Assembly: GCA_041984885.1 (NCBI GenBank)
Contig: JBHIXH010000022.1
Span: 1 to 37,399, forward strand
Reading direction: 5' to 3'
Length of the DNA: 37,399 nt
Origin: UBA4486 sp041984885
GTDB lineage: Bacteria > Pseudomonadota > Gammaproteobacteria > Eutrophobiales > Eutrophobiaceae
Shown: positions 16,914 to 25,381 of the stretch, in pieces
How the letters are laid out: each line of letters starts with the position of its first letter
Position numbering within the stretch: the stretch's first letter is position 1
Program-made: the position numbers and the translations under genes
Notes under the pieces: generated by a model
Told to the model about the DNA's origin: nothing
Databases searched by the model: none
The model's input: the letters and a program-made list of their open reading frames with translations, nothing else

Positions 16914-17921
16914 ATGTCTACTGATAATTATTTAACCATTATCCTGCCCGTCAGAAATGAGGCAGATCATATTGTCAATACATTGACCCAATTACATGGC
17001 CAGTCTCTTGATTTCGAAAGGTATGAAGTGATTCTGGTGGATGGCATGTCCGATGACAAGACTCGTGTGCTTGCTGAAGATTTCTCCGATAGACATGCGG
17101 AAATGTCACTAACGATTCTTGATAATCAAAAAATGTTATCCAGTGCAGCGAGAAACCTGGCTGTTAAAAACGGAAGAGGCCCCTGGTATTTACTGATAGA
17201 TGGTCATGTATATATTGATAATGATCGTTTGCTTGAAGACTATCTCGCAATAGCTGAGGAACAGGAAGCAGTGTGTCTGGGAAGACCACAACCACTGACT
17301 CCTCCGAATATATCGGAGTTTCAGCGATCCATCTCAATTGCACGACAATCGCCGCTTGCCCATTCACCGGATTCATTTATCTACTCTGATAAGGAGGGGT
17401 GGGTAAGTCCTTTAAGCATAGGTGTCATGTATCACAAAAGTCTGTTTGAACAACATGGCGATTTTGATGAAAATTTTGATGCCGCAGAGGACCTTGAATT
17501 TAATTATCGATTGGAAAAGGCTGATGTAAATTGTTACTGTTCACCAAGATTAAAGGTATTTTATTATCCTCGTAAATCGTATCGCGAGTTATTCAGGCAG
17601 TTATCCAGATATGGTTATGGTAGATCACTATTGCAGTTCAAACATAGTAGATTCAGCCTTTCCTCTCTGGTGCCGGCGATTTTTTATATTTTAGTAATAT
17701 TACTCGTGGTAATTTGTTTTTTTACACCTGCTTTATTCCCTGTGTTTGCTTTTATAATTATCGGATATATATCTGTGCTTGTAATCGAAGGTATAAGACT
17801 CTCAGTAAAATTCCGAATAAATAACCCAATAAGACTCTCATTGATACTGGTAACCATTCATGCAGGCATAGCATTTGGAATGATGAAAGGGATAATGAAG
17901 AAAGCCCTTGCACGAACATAA
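16914..17921 (+). CDS. Glycosyltransferase family 2 (ExoA-like)
   Basis: A 335-residue protein. The GT-A fold begins LTIILPVRNEADHI (about residues 6-19). EVILVDGMSDDKT (about 40-52) carries the nucleotide-binding Asp. The DGHVYIDN segment near 100 occupies the place of the DxD motif, and EDLEFNYRLEKAD (about 190) the catalytic ED motif. Two or three C-terminal hydrophobic helices (about 245-325) anchor it in the membrane, as in ExoA-type succinoglycan glucosyltransferases. The reading frame extends back to a GTG at 16890 that abuts the previous stop. The ATG at 16914 is preferred because family homology starts there. It would add a sugar to the lipid-linked repeat unit on the cytoplasmic face. 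Confidence 0.88.
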   Translation: MSTDNYLTIILPVRNEADHIVNTLTQLHGQSLDFERYEVILVDGMSDDKTRVLAEDFSDRHAEMSLTILDNQKMLSSAARNLAVKNGRGPWYLLIDGHVYIDNDRLLEDYLAIAEEQEAVCLGRPQPLTPPNISEFQRSISIARQSPLAHSPDSFIYSDKEGWVSPLSIGVMYHKSLFEQHGDFDENFDAAEDLEFNYRLEKADVNCYCSPRLKVFYYPRKSYRELFRQLSRYGYGRSLLQFKHSRFSLSSLVPAIFYILVILLVVICFFTPALFPVFAFIIIGYISVLVIEGIRLSVKFRINNPIRLSLILVTIHAGIAFGMMKGIMKKALART

Positions 17922-17923
17922 CT

Positions 17924-19033
17924 ATGAAACGCGTACTCTATTTACTTGATTACCTCTATAGCGATGCTGGAGGAGGTACCGAAAAACAGTTTTTACTTCT
18001 TTACCAAAAAGCGAATGTAATTGGCATTCAACCGTATGTGGTTTTTCTTCAGGATGCACCCGTACATCATAAGTTAAGCTGGATTTTGCCTCCTAAAATA
18101 CTGAATCTGAAAAAAATCCGATCGTTGGAATTATTATCGGCAGTTTACAAATTACTGAGATATATCAGAGATAATAAAATTGATGTAATTCATACGATGT
18201 ACGACGATTCAGCAATTGTCGCGGCTGTTTTAAGCCTTTGCTCCAGAGATTTAAAGATAATTATGAGTTTAAGAAATATGGGGCATGAACATGATGCCAG
18301 GCGAAAAAAAATAATGAGTTACATATTCAGAAAATCAGATCTGGTAACCGTGAATTCATGTGCTATAAGGGACCTGCTGGTTCGCGACTACAGCATGAAA
18401 CAGGAGCATGTAGTTGTAATTTATAATTTTCTAAAGCAAAAAGAATCCAGCCAGATTAACAGCACAGAGGAGCAGGATCAGAATTTTAAACAATTGCGGG
18501 AGCAACATGATTTTGTTGCCCTGGTCATTTCAAATTTGCGTGATATCAAGGGAATACAATATCTAATTAAGGCATTAAAGACTATTGTAGAAAGCAGGGA
18601 TTTGGTGATAGTTGTATTGGGTGAGGGTGAGCAAAGAGGGAAATACGAGGAAATGATCAAGGAATATAACCTCGAAAAAAGAATGTTACTTATGGGGTAC
18701 AAGAACAATACGCAGCAATATATCGATAACGCCGATCTTTGTATTCTGGCGTCATTGTCTGAGGGGTTTTCCAATGCCTTGATAGAGTATGCAGTAAATA
18801 AAAAACCTATTGTGACTACTCGGGCAGGCGGAAACATAGAATTGGTTAATTATGGAGAAGCGGGAGTTCTGGTTGAACCCGGCGATGAACACGCACTGGC
18901 AGAAAATATCATTAATTTACTAGATTCGCCTGATGATATGAATAATATAGGCGAACTGGCCTATGTACATATAACGAGCCTGCTGGATGAAAATAAATCC
19001 ATAAATGAATACAAGAGAATTTATGACGTATAA
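17924..19033 (+). CDS. Glycosyltransferase family 4
   Basis: A 369-residue GT-B protein. The N-terminal YLYSDAGGGTEKQFLLL loop (about 10-26) is the acceptor-side Gly-rich turn. The C-terminal donor domain shows VVIYNFL, LVISNLRDIKGIQYLIKAL, LLMGYKNNTQQYIDNADLCILASLSEGFSNALIEYAVNKKPIV and the closing GGNIEL motif. The S-E-G-F-(x7)-E pattern near residues 280-293 is the standard EX7E donor-sugar motif region. It follows the GT2 gene by 2 bases and overlaps the start of the acyltransferase gene by 11 bases. The sugar specificity cannot be read from sequence. Confidence 0.9.
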   Translation: MKRVLYLLDYLYSDAGGGTEKQFLLLYQKANVIGIQPYVVFLQDAPVHHKLSWILPPKILNLKKIRSLELLSAVYKLLRYIRDNKIDVIHTMYDDSAIVAAVLSLCSRDLKIIMSLRNMGHEHDARRKKIMSYIFRKSDLVTVNSCAIRDLLVRDYSMKQEHVVVIYNFLKQKESSQINSTEEQDQNFKQLREQHDFVALVISNLRDIKGIQYLIKALKTIVESRDLVIVVLGEGEQRGKYEEMIKEYNLEKRMLLMGYKNNTQQYIDNADLCILASLSEGFSNALIEYAVNKKPIVTTRAGGNIELVNYGEAGVLVEPGDEHALAENIINLLDSPDDMNNIGELAYVHITSLLDENKSINEYKRIYDV

Positions 19034-19589
19034 ACAGAAAAAATATCTTGTGTGGTTATTTGCAGTTATCACTTTTCCATTGGCTATAATCAGTCAGTTT
19101 TATTATCTGGTGTTAAATACGGAAAGTGTCTATGTGACATTTGCCAAGTTTCTGAGTCTAATCCCTGGCAAGGTGGGGAATTATACGAGAACCTCGTATT
19201 ACATGATGACATTGAGTAAATGCCATTATGATCTATCTGTCGATTTCGCTTCTTTTTTCGCACATCCAAATGCACAAGTCGGCAGAAAAGTTGTTATAGG
19301 CTCATTTACTATCATAGGTACAGCAAATATATCCAGTAATGTATTGATTTCCAGTCGGGTATCCATCCTCAGTGGAAAATTTCAGCATTACTTTGATGGA
19401 AATGTCGCCAGTAAACACCAGTTGTTTAGCGAAGTTTCAATTGGTGAAAATACATGGATAGGAGAAGGTGCAATTGTTATGGCATCAATAGGCAAGGATT
19501 GTATTGTTTCTGCTGGCAGTGTAGTTACAAAAAACATGGATAATGAACATACTGCAATTGGCAACCCGGCGAGGTTTGTAAATATTTAA
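19023..19589 (+). CDS. Left-handed beta-helix (hexapeptide) acyltransferase
   Basis: A 188-residue protein. A short hydrophobic segment at the N-terminus (about 9-30) is followed by hexapeptide repeats from about residue 80: VGRKVVIGSFTIIG, ISSNVLISSRVSIL, VSIGENTWIGEGAIVM, ASIGKDCIVSAGSVV. The terminal AIGNPARFV is the usual end of sugar O-acetyltransferases of the WbbJ/LacA type. It probably O-acylates a sugar of the repeat unit. The ATG at 19023 is preferred over one at 19005 because a purine-rich AAGAGA stretch precedes it. It overlaps the preceding glycosyltransferase by 11 bases and ends the first long operon, with a terminator-like hairpin shortly after. Confidence 0.85.
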   Translation: MTYKQKKYLVWLFAVITFPLAIISQFYYLVLNTESVYVTFAKFLSLIPGKVGNYTRTSYYMMTLSKCHYDLSVDFASFFAHPNAQVGRKVVIGSFTIIGTANISSNVLISSRVSILSGKFQHYFDGNVASKHQLFSEVSIGENTWIGEGAIVMASIGKDCIVSAGSVVTKNMDNEHTAIGNPARFVNI

Positions 19590-19623
19590 AGGGCAGTTTC
19601 GCTCTATATAAATATTCTCTTCT

Positions 19624-19651
19624 GAAATTCAGCCGCGTGAATTCTTTTTTT
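19624..19651 (+). terminator. Putative rho-independent terminator after the acyltransferase gene
   Basis: A short stem (AATTCA at 19626-19631 with TGAATT at 19638-19643, loop GCCGCG) is followed by C and seven T residues (19645-19651). The position, 35 bases after the stop at 19589 and ahead of the next gene at 19690, fits. The AT-rich stem is weak, so termination may be partial. Confidence 0.4.
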
Positions 19652-19689
19652 GATCTGACAAATAAATAATCGTTTCGAAAAGAAAATAT

Positions 19690-20880
19690 ATGAGAATACT
19701 GGTACTAGATGAAGAATTCCCATATCCGTTAAATACCGGAAAGAGGTTAAGAAGTTTTAATCTTTATTCACGGCTTTCAGAAAAAGTGGAAGTGATTTAT
19801 CTGGCGTATGGATCAGAACACAGCGAAGCGTATCAATATTTTAAAAACAGGAATCTTAATCCGGTTAACGTTGATTACAAATTGCAGAAAAAACAAGGAG
19901 TGTTGTTTTATCTGAAATTGATCGCAAATATTTTCCATATTTATCCATATATTGTAACCAGCCATTACTCAAAAACATATATAAGCAAGGTGCAAAATAT
20001 TGTACGGGAGAGAAAACCGGATTGCATCATCGCAGAATGGACTCCCTACGCTTTATATCTTAAAGATATAAACGTTCCGGTAAAAATAATATCTACTCAT
20101 AATATCGAATCAGAAATATGGAGGAGATATTGTATAAACGAAAATAACTTCTTGAAGAGGTTTTATATTCAAATACAGTATTTAAAAGTACTTAGTTTTG
20201 AAAAAAAATGTGTGCATTGGTGTCAGGGTGCGATAGCAGTATCGACGCTTGAGGCTAAAACTCTAAAAAATTATAGCCAGAACCTGAAAGTCGAGGTCGT
20301 TGATAATGGTGTAGACCTGGATTACTTTGATAACAAGGAGACATACGTTCCCAGTCATAAAATTGTATTTACAGGCTCAATGGATTGGCGGCCAAACCAG
20401 GACGCAATTGTATATTTTCACTCGGAAATTTACCCGGTTATAAAGAAACAATTGCCAGACTTGAAGTTTTATGTAGTGGGCAGAAATCCCTCTGATGAAA
20501 TAAAAAAGCTGAATTCGGATGATTTTATTATTACGGGAACAGTGGATGACGTCAGACCCTATATCCAGTCAGCCGGGGTATATGTTGTACCACTAAGAAT
20601 TGGTGGCGGTTCCAGGTTAAAAATACTCGAAGCAATGTCAATGAAAAAACCGGTAGTATCAACTTATGTAGGCGCAGAAGGCTTGGAAGTTACTAATGAA
20701 GTAAATATATTACTTGCCGACAATATTGATGATTTTGTGTCTCATATAAACACGGTATTTGGTGATGAAAGCACAGCCGCTAATCTGGGTGAAAACGGGC
20801 GTAATCTGGTAGAGCAAAGATATGGATGGAATACTCTGGCAGCTAAATACCTTGAGTTTCTTGATTCATTTATTGAATGA
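19690..20880 (+). CDS. Glycosyltransferase family 4, similar to the PEP-CTERM/EpsH-associated sugar transferases
   Basis: A 396-residue GT-B enzyme. The N-terminus ILVLDEEFPYPLNTGKRLRSFNLYSRLS resembles the opening of the PEP-CTERM-associated group 1 sugar transferases (P-Y-P-x-N-x-G-x-x-x-R-x-F). The donor domain contains VVDNGVDLDYF, VFTGSMDWRPNQDAIVYF and YVVPLRIGGGSRLKILEAMSMKKPVV, and ends EQRYGWNTLAAKYLEFL. The G-G-G-S-R-L-K-x-L-E-A stretch is the donor-binding motif of this branch. It begins a second block of genes 100 bases after the acyltransferase and precedes a methyltransferase by 24 bases. Confidence 0.88.
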   Translation: MRILVLDEEFPYPLNTGKRLRSFNLYSRLSEKVEVIYLAYGSEHSEAYQYFKNRNLNPVNVDYKLQKKQGVLFYLKLIANIFHIYPYIVTSHYSKTYISKVQNIVRERKPDCIIAEWTPYALYLKDINVPVKIISTHNIESEIWRRYCINENNFLKRFYIQIQYLKVLSFEKKCVHWCQGAIAVSTLEAKTLKNYSQNLKVEVVDNGVDLDYFDNKETYVPSHKIVFTGSMDWRPNQDAIVYFHSEIYPVIKKQLPDLKFYVVGRNPSDEIKKLNSDDFIITGTVDDVRPYIQSAGVYVVPLRIGGGSRLKILEAMSMKKPVVSTYVGAEGLEVTNEVNILLADNIDDFVSHINTVFGDESTAANLGENGRNLVEQRYGWNTLAAKYLEFLDSFIE

Positions 20881-20904
20881 ATAGCCAGTCTAAGGTGTTA
20901 TTGA

Positions 20905-21561
20905 ATGAGTCAGATTGATTACCATTTAAAAGAACTGGAAATTGCTCTTGACCCAAACAATCCGAAAAGAGTGATGCCAAATGTGAAAAATGAGGACCGG
21001 GTTATACTGGATATAGGTTGCGGCATCGGTCAGTCGTTTGTTGGATTGGATTGTCTGGACAGATGTTGTATTGGTCTCGATATTAACCATGAAGTTTTAA
21101 GATATGGATACAAAAAATACGGCCCGAATATCATTTACTTACAATCTGACGCAAATGGGATACCGATTGCGTCAAACCTGGTTAACCTGATAATTTCCAG
21201 GGTCGCACTCCCTTACACCCATATCCCTACCGTGCTTGATGAAGCGCGGCGAATACTGAAATCCAATGGTAGGTTGTGGATGACATTGCATTCTAGGAAA
21301 ATGGTGCTTAGATGGATAATTACTGCTCTTAAAAAGCGGGATACGAGAAACTTCATATATTACATTTATGTGCTGTTAAATGGATATTTGTTGAAATACT
21401 TTGGGCTACTTTGGCCGTTCAGGAAAAATCAATATGAGAGTTGGCAGGATTACGAGGTCATTGGAAAAATGCTGAAGCAAAGAGGATTCACTATAGAGAT
21501 AGAAAATTCAGGTAATATAAAAACCATCACGGGCACGTTGAACGTTAAAGTGGCCCTATAG
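20905..21561 (+). CDS. Class I SAM-dependent methyltransferase
   Basis: A 218-residue protein. Motif I is VILDIGCGIGQSF (about residues 32-44). The acidic end of strand 2 is GLDINHEVL (about 57), motif II lies around LQSDANGIPIAS (about 77), and LDEARRILKSNGRLWMTLH (about 110-128) is the Methyltransf_11 post-motif III region. AAGGTG upstream gives it one of the better ribosome binding sites in this locus. It probably methylates a sugar or lipid intermediate of the glycan. It is unrelated in detail to the methyltransferase at 1045, so more than one methyl group may be added. Confidence 0.85.
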   Translation: MSQIDYHLKELEIALDPNNPKRVMPNVKNEDRVILDIGCGIGQSFVGLDCLDRCCIGLDINHEVLRYGYKKYGPNIIYLQSDANGIPIASNLVNLIISRVALPYTHIPTVLDEARRILKSNGRLWMTLHSRKMVLRWIITALKKRDTRNFIYYIYVLLNGYLLKYFGLLWPFRKNQYESWQDYEVIGKMLKQRGFTIEIENSGNIKTITGTLNVKVAL

Positions 21562-21566
21562 CTGAA

Positions 21567-23003
21567 ATGTCTAACATGTACGAACTAGATTCAGCGAGTA
21601 TAAATGAAGACAGGCCCAGGTTCCGAAGCATTCGTATATTTATAAAAGGGCTGATTACACAATCTACCATTCTGCAATTTCTTTATGCAAACTATGCCAG
21701 AATTCGTTCCAGCCATCTGCTGAAAAAAAAATCATATTATGCTGGCATGAGAATACTTCTTCATTCTATAAAACATATAGAACATAAAAAATACGCGGAA
21801 AAAAATCGTCAATTATTTCAACGGCAGCTCAGGCTATTGTGTTGGGACGAAGGCAACCTGAAAGCGATAGAAGGTAACAAAATTCTGAAAACAGCAGTTC
21901 AGCAACCCGATGCCATCGAAGCGAGAAGAATTTACAACTCATTTCCCGAAGCTGATAGCGTGAGGATGAGAATACCGGGTAATGCAGAGGATATAGAAAG
22001 ACAAGGTAATCTGATTGTCCTGAAGAAAAGACGTGACCAGGAAAAGGGCGTGATTTTAATCAAATATAATACAGCGATAAGAAAATTTCCGTTGTTATTT
22101 GATATGAAAAAAATTGCGAGGGACTATGTGTTAGTACTCGAGCCCAGTTGGTGGGGATATCAGCATGAGAGGTTTCTCCTGTATGTGGGTGCAAATTTTA
22201 ATGTCCATGTACAGTCCCAGTTCAAGGCAGATTATGATTTTATTGAATCACTGGACAGTAATCTAAAGCCGATTAATATCGGCCCGTCAGACTGGACTAA
22301 TCCTGATCTATTTAGCAACGAAGCGGGAGAAAAAAAATTTGATATTGTGATGAACGCGGCGTGGAGTCCGTTTAAAAGACACGAGTTACTCTTTTATCAT
22401 CTTGAAAAGCTGAGAACAGAGCAGGATATATCCGTATCAGTCGCGCTAATCGGGTATCCATGGGACTGGCAAGTTAAAACAATACATAACCTTATTGAAC
22501 GTTATAAGTTGAAAGACACAGTAACCATATTCGAAAGAATATCGATGAAGGATGTAGTGGATGTCATCAACGCCTCAAAAGTTTCAGTTTTTTTGTCAAA
22601 AACCGAGGGTTCACCCAAGGCTTTATATGAAAGTCTGTTTTGTAATACCCCGGTAATTGTATACAAACATAACAAGGGAATAGATCTTGAAAAAATTACA
22701 GAAGAAACAGGGATGCTTTGTGAGGATGCAGATTTATCAGAGTGTATAAAATATATGATGAATAATTATTCCAGATTTTCACCGAGACAATGGGCTATGG
22801 AGAACACAGGATGCATCAACACGTCAAGCAGGTTGAATGCTGCGATAAAGGAGAGTGAATTAAAGGCGGGAAACGCATGGACGGAAGATATTGAAATTAA
22901 AATGAACCAGCCGCATCTCAGATACTTTGAGTCCGGTCGTCAGGATAAGTATGCAGAAGAATATTTAAAATTAAAAAATTGTATGAGAAATATAAATCAG
23001 TAA
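21567..23003 (+). CDS. Glycosyltransferase, GT-B fold (paralogue of the reverse-strand gene at 23824)
   Basis: A 478-residue protein. The N-terminal 170 residues are family-specific and lack a recognised motif apart from RMRIPGNAEDIERQGNL. VLEPSWWGYQHERFLLYVG (about 190-210) follows. The C-terminal donor domain has IVMNAAWSPFKRHELLF, VALIGYPWDW, and ISMKDVVDVINASKVSVFLSKTEGSPKALYESLFCNTPVIV, with the expected E-G-x-x-(x)-A-L-Y-E pattern near 345. The reverse-strand gene at 23824-25242 is homologous along its full length, including the rare RMRIPR/RMRIPG, EPS.xGYQH and PHLRY segments. It probably adds one sugar, and its paralogue another. It starts 5 bases after the methyltransferase. Confidence 0.82.
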   Translation: MSNMYELDSASINEDRPRFRSIRIFIKGLITQSTILQFLYANYARIRSSHLLKKKSYYAGMRILLHSIKHIEHKKYAEKNRQLFQRQLRLLCWDEGNLKAIEGNKILKTAVQQPDAIEARRIYNSFPEADSVRMRIPGNAEDIERQGNLIVLKKRRDQEKGVILIKYNTAIRKFPLLFDMKKIARDYVLVLEPSWWGYQHERFLLYVGANFNVHVQSQFKADYDFIESLDSNLKPINIGPSDWTNPDLFSNEAGEKKFDIVMNAAWSPFKRHELLFYHLEKLRTEQDISVSVALIGYPWDWQVKTIHNLIERYKLKDTVTIFERISMKDVVDVINASKVSVFLSKTEGSPKALYESLFCNTPVIVYKHNKGIDLEKITEETGMLCEDADLSECIKYMMNNYSRFSPRQWAMENTGCINTSSRLNAAIKESELKAGNAWTEDIEIKMNQPHLRYFESGRQDKYAEEYLKLKNCMRNINQ

Positions 23004-23058
23004 TTTTACCTGAACTGTATTTTAAAAATTTAACTGTTTAATCAGAGTGTAAAGACTT

Positions 23059-23820
23059 ATGTTCATCAGTGACTATATTAAAACCAAACCACATCTATAT
23101 GATTTTTTAAAAAGATACATGAGGCTAATTCCGGAGCGACAGGATAAAATTTACAGGGCGTTTCAGAAAATTACAGAGTACTATGAGCGTAATATTGTGT
23201 TTTTGCAGATTGGGGCGAATGATGGTTTAAGGAGTGATCCAATCAGGGAATTTGTAGTAAGGGATGCATGGAAAGGGCTCATGATTGAGCCTATACCAAC
23301 TTCATACGAGTTACTGGTTGAGAATTATAAATATCTTTCAGGCAGGGAATTGTTTTTTCTCAATGCCGCTGTTACCGAAGCCCATGGCGGTAATATACCA
23401 TTTTATACTTACGATGAAGAAAAAATGGATGATTATACGCTGGAAGAAAAAATGGATTATCTTCGCAAGGCCTCTTTTGACAGGAAACATCTGGAAAATT
23501 TTGCGCATTCAAAAAACAAGAATCCGGATAACTTGATTAAAGAAGTGCAGATTCCGACAGTTAATATCAATCTGCTCGCAGATGAGTATCCAATTCTGAA
23601 CCAGTTAAATCTACTGGTAATTGATGCAGAAGGACATGAGTGGGTTATTTTGAAATCACTTGAATTCAATAGAATAAAACCGGATATCATATTCTATGAG
23701 TCACATAACCTGTCAGCGGATAAAGATCCGGGAAAATATCTGCAGGAAAATGGGTTTGACCTTACCAAAATAGGTGGTGATACGCTGGCAACCAACCGGG
23801 AAATCAGACTTGATTTATAG
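23059..23820 (+). CDS. FkbM-family methyltransferase
   Basis: A 253-residue protein. IVFLQIGANDGLRSDPIREF (about residues 50-69) is the FkbM version of SAM motif I. GLMIEPIPTSYELLVENY (about 77-94) is motif II with its acidic residue. LNLLVIDAEGHEWVILKSL (about 180-198) carries the D-x-E-G-x-E signature of the family, and NQ-free ending sequences follow. FkbM proteins O-methylate sugars or polyketides, so a sugar O-methylation role is expected here. It lies between two paralogous glycosyltransferases. It ends 3 bases from the convergent reverse-strand copy, leaving no room for a terminator of its own. Confidence 0.85.
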   Translation: MFISDYIKTKPHLYDFLKRYMRLIPERQDKIYRAFQKITEYYERNIVFLQIGANDGLRSDPIREFVVRDAWKGLMIEPIPTSYELLVENYKYLSGRELFFLNAAVTEAHGGNIPFYTYDEEKMDDYTLEEKMDYLRKASFDRKHLENFAHSKNKNPDNLIKEVQIPTVNINLLADEYPILNQLNLLVIDAEGHEWVILKSLEFNRIKPDIIFYESHNLSADKDPGKYLQENGFDLTKIGGDTLATNREIRLDL

Positions 23821-23823
23821 CAA

Positions 23824-25242
23824 TCAGATTAGATAATTTTCAAGTTTTTGATATTCACTTTCAAAAGAATTATAAATATCAGCCTTGGCATATCGAAGGT
23901 GAGGCGCATTTTTCTTGGGTGTCAGTTCACCAAATTTTTCCTGGCTGGACATTTGCCTGAGAACAGATTCGAGTAAACTCGTAGAGCGGTAACAGCCGGT
24001 ATTATTGACTGCCCATTCATACGGTTTGTAACTTTTGAAATTATCCAGTATGTGCAAAATGCTCCGGGATAAATCATTCTCGTCAGCAAGTTTGCCAACA
24101 TCACTGGTTATTTTTTCAAGGTCAATGCCCTGATTTTGTCTATGTATGATGGGCACTGCACCACAAAATATTGATTCGTACAGAGCTTTTGAAGCGCCTT
24201 CCATAGGGGATAAAAAAACAGATATTTTACTATCCTTGAGTATGTCAGCTACGTTTTCATGAGGTATGGATTCGTATATTCGGGTATTGTCGGATAGCTT
24301 GTAAGTCTCCAGTAATTCCTGAATTTTGTCGATTTTCCAGTCCCAGGGATACCCGATCAGTGCGATGTTTAGCATTCTATTATGTCTGTTTTTAATTTCA
24401 TAAATGGCCTTGAACAGCAATTCATGTCTCTTTAAACGACTCCATGCTGCCAGCATGACAATATCATATTGTCTGTTTTCATCCGCTGGAGGTCCAAATA
24501 TATCAGGATCAACCCAGTCCGCTGCACCCAATCGAATTGGAACAAGATTGGAAGCCAGAGACTGTAGATAATTAAAGTCAGGCAAATATTGTGACATCAC
24601 AACGACTTCAGCATCAGATCCAACATACAAAAGGAATCTTTGATGTTGATAACCTTTAAAACTGGGTTCCAGAACAATTTGATAATGTTTAACAATGCTG
24701 GAGAGGTCGAAAAGTGCCGGGAAACTTTCAATAGCTGTATTGTATTTTAATAATATCACTCCTTTGTCATTATCTTCGGGATTCCACTTTTTCAGAATAA
24801 TCAGATTTCCCTGTCGTTCAGGGTCATCATTGTCCCTGGGAATTCTCATACGTAACATGTCAGCCGATGGAAATTTTCGGTAAGCCTCCCTGATTTCCCG
24901 TGCCTCATCGGACTGAACGTACTCAGAAAGGAACAAATTTTCAGAAACTGTGCACAACGTACCGTCTAATCCGACATAATAATTAAGGAGCTTGTTAATC
25001 AGCAGACCTCTGCGTTTCCCGAATATGCCAGGTTCTACATTTCTTTGTGCACGTAGTAAGTGATTCAGGGCATCATGTTTTGATCCATTAGCAATCCTGA
25101 TTCTGGCAATTGACTCACACAGAAAGGCATACAGAGATTGCAAAAAAAGTGATTTGCTGATTTTGTCGCGGAGGAAGATTCGAATCTTCTGGAATTTTGG
25201 TCTGATTTCCCGCTCAGGTTTTGTATCCAGTGAAGATTGCAT
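23824..25242 (-). CDS. Glycosyltransferase, GT-B fold (paralogue of the gene at 21567)
   Basis: A 472-residue protein homologous over its length to the forward gene at 21567-23003. Shared landmarks are the KIRIFL opening, RMRIPRDNDDPERQGNL (about 150), VLEPSFKGYQHQRFLLYVG (about 195), DIVMLAAWSRLKRHELLF, IALIGYPWDWKIDKI, ISVFLSPMEGASKALYESIFCG and the C-terminal APHLRY. The copies are clearly diverged, so the duplication is not recent. It lies on the opposite strand to its paralogue. It is preceded on its own strand by xseA at a distance of 139 bases. That gap is AT-rich and probably holds a promoter, although no clear -35/-10 pair was found. Confidence 0.82.
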   Translation of the reverse strand: MQSSLDTKPEREIRPKFQKIRIFLRDKISKSLFLQSLYAFLCESIARIRIANGSKHDALNHLLRAQRNVEPGIFGKRRGLLINKLLNYYVGLDGTLCTVSENLFLSEYVQSDEAREIREAYRKFPSADMLRMRIPRDNDDPERQGNLIILKKWNPEDNDKGVILLKYNTAIESFPALFDLSSIVKHYQIVLEPSFKGYQHQRFLLYVGSDAEVVVMSQYLPDFNYLQSLASNLVPIRLGAADWVDPDIFGPPADENRQYDIVMLAAWSRLKRHELLFKAIYEIKNRHNRMLNIALIGYPWDWKIDKIQELLETYKLSDNTRIYESIPHENVADILKDSKISVFLSPMEGASKALYESIFCGAVPIIHRQNQGIDLEKITSDVGKLADENDLSRSILHILDNFKSYKPYEWAVNNTGCYRSTSLLESVLRQMSSQEKFGELTPKKNAPHLRYAKADIYNSFESEYQKLENYLI

Positions 25243-25381
25243 ACGGGTTCTTATATAAAATGATTAGATTGTCGGACAGTGGAAAGTCAAAAATCTAAAA
25301 ATATTAGCGAAGTTTCAGATGGAGAATAAACAAAGTCCAGACTACATAGTTTCAAATTGTACCATTAAAATACTTTTACTT

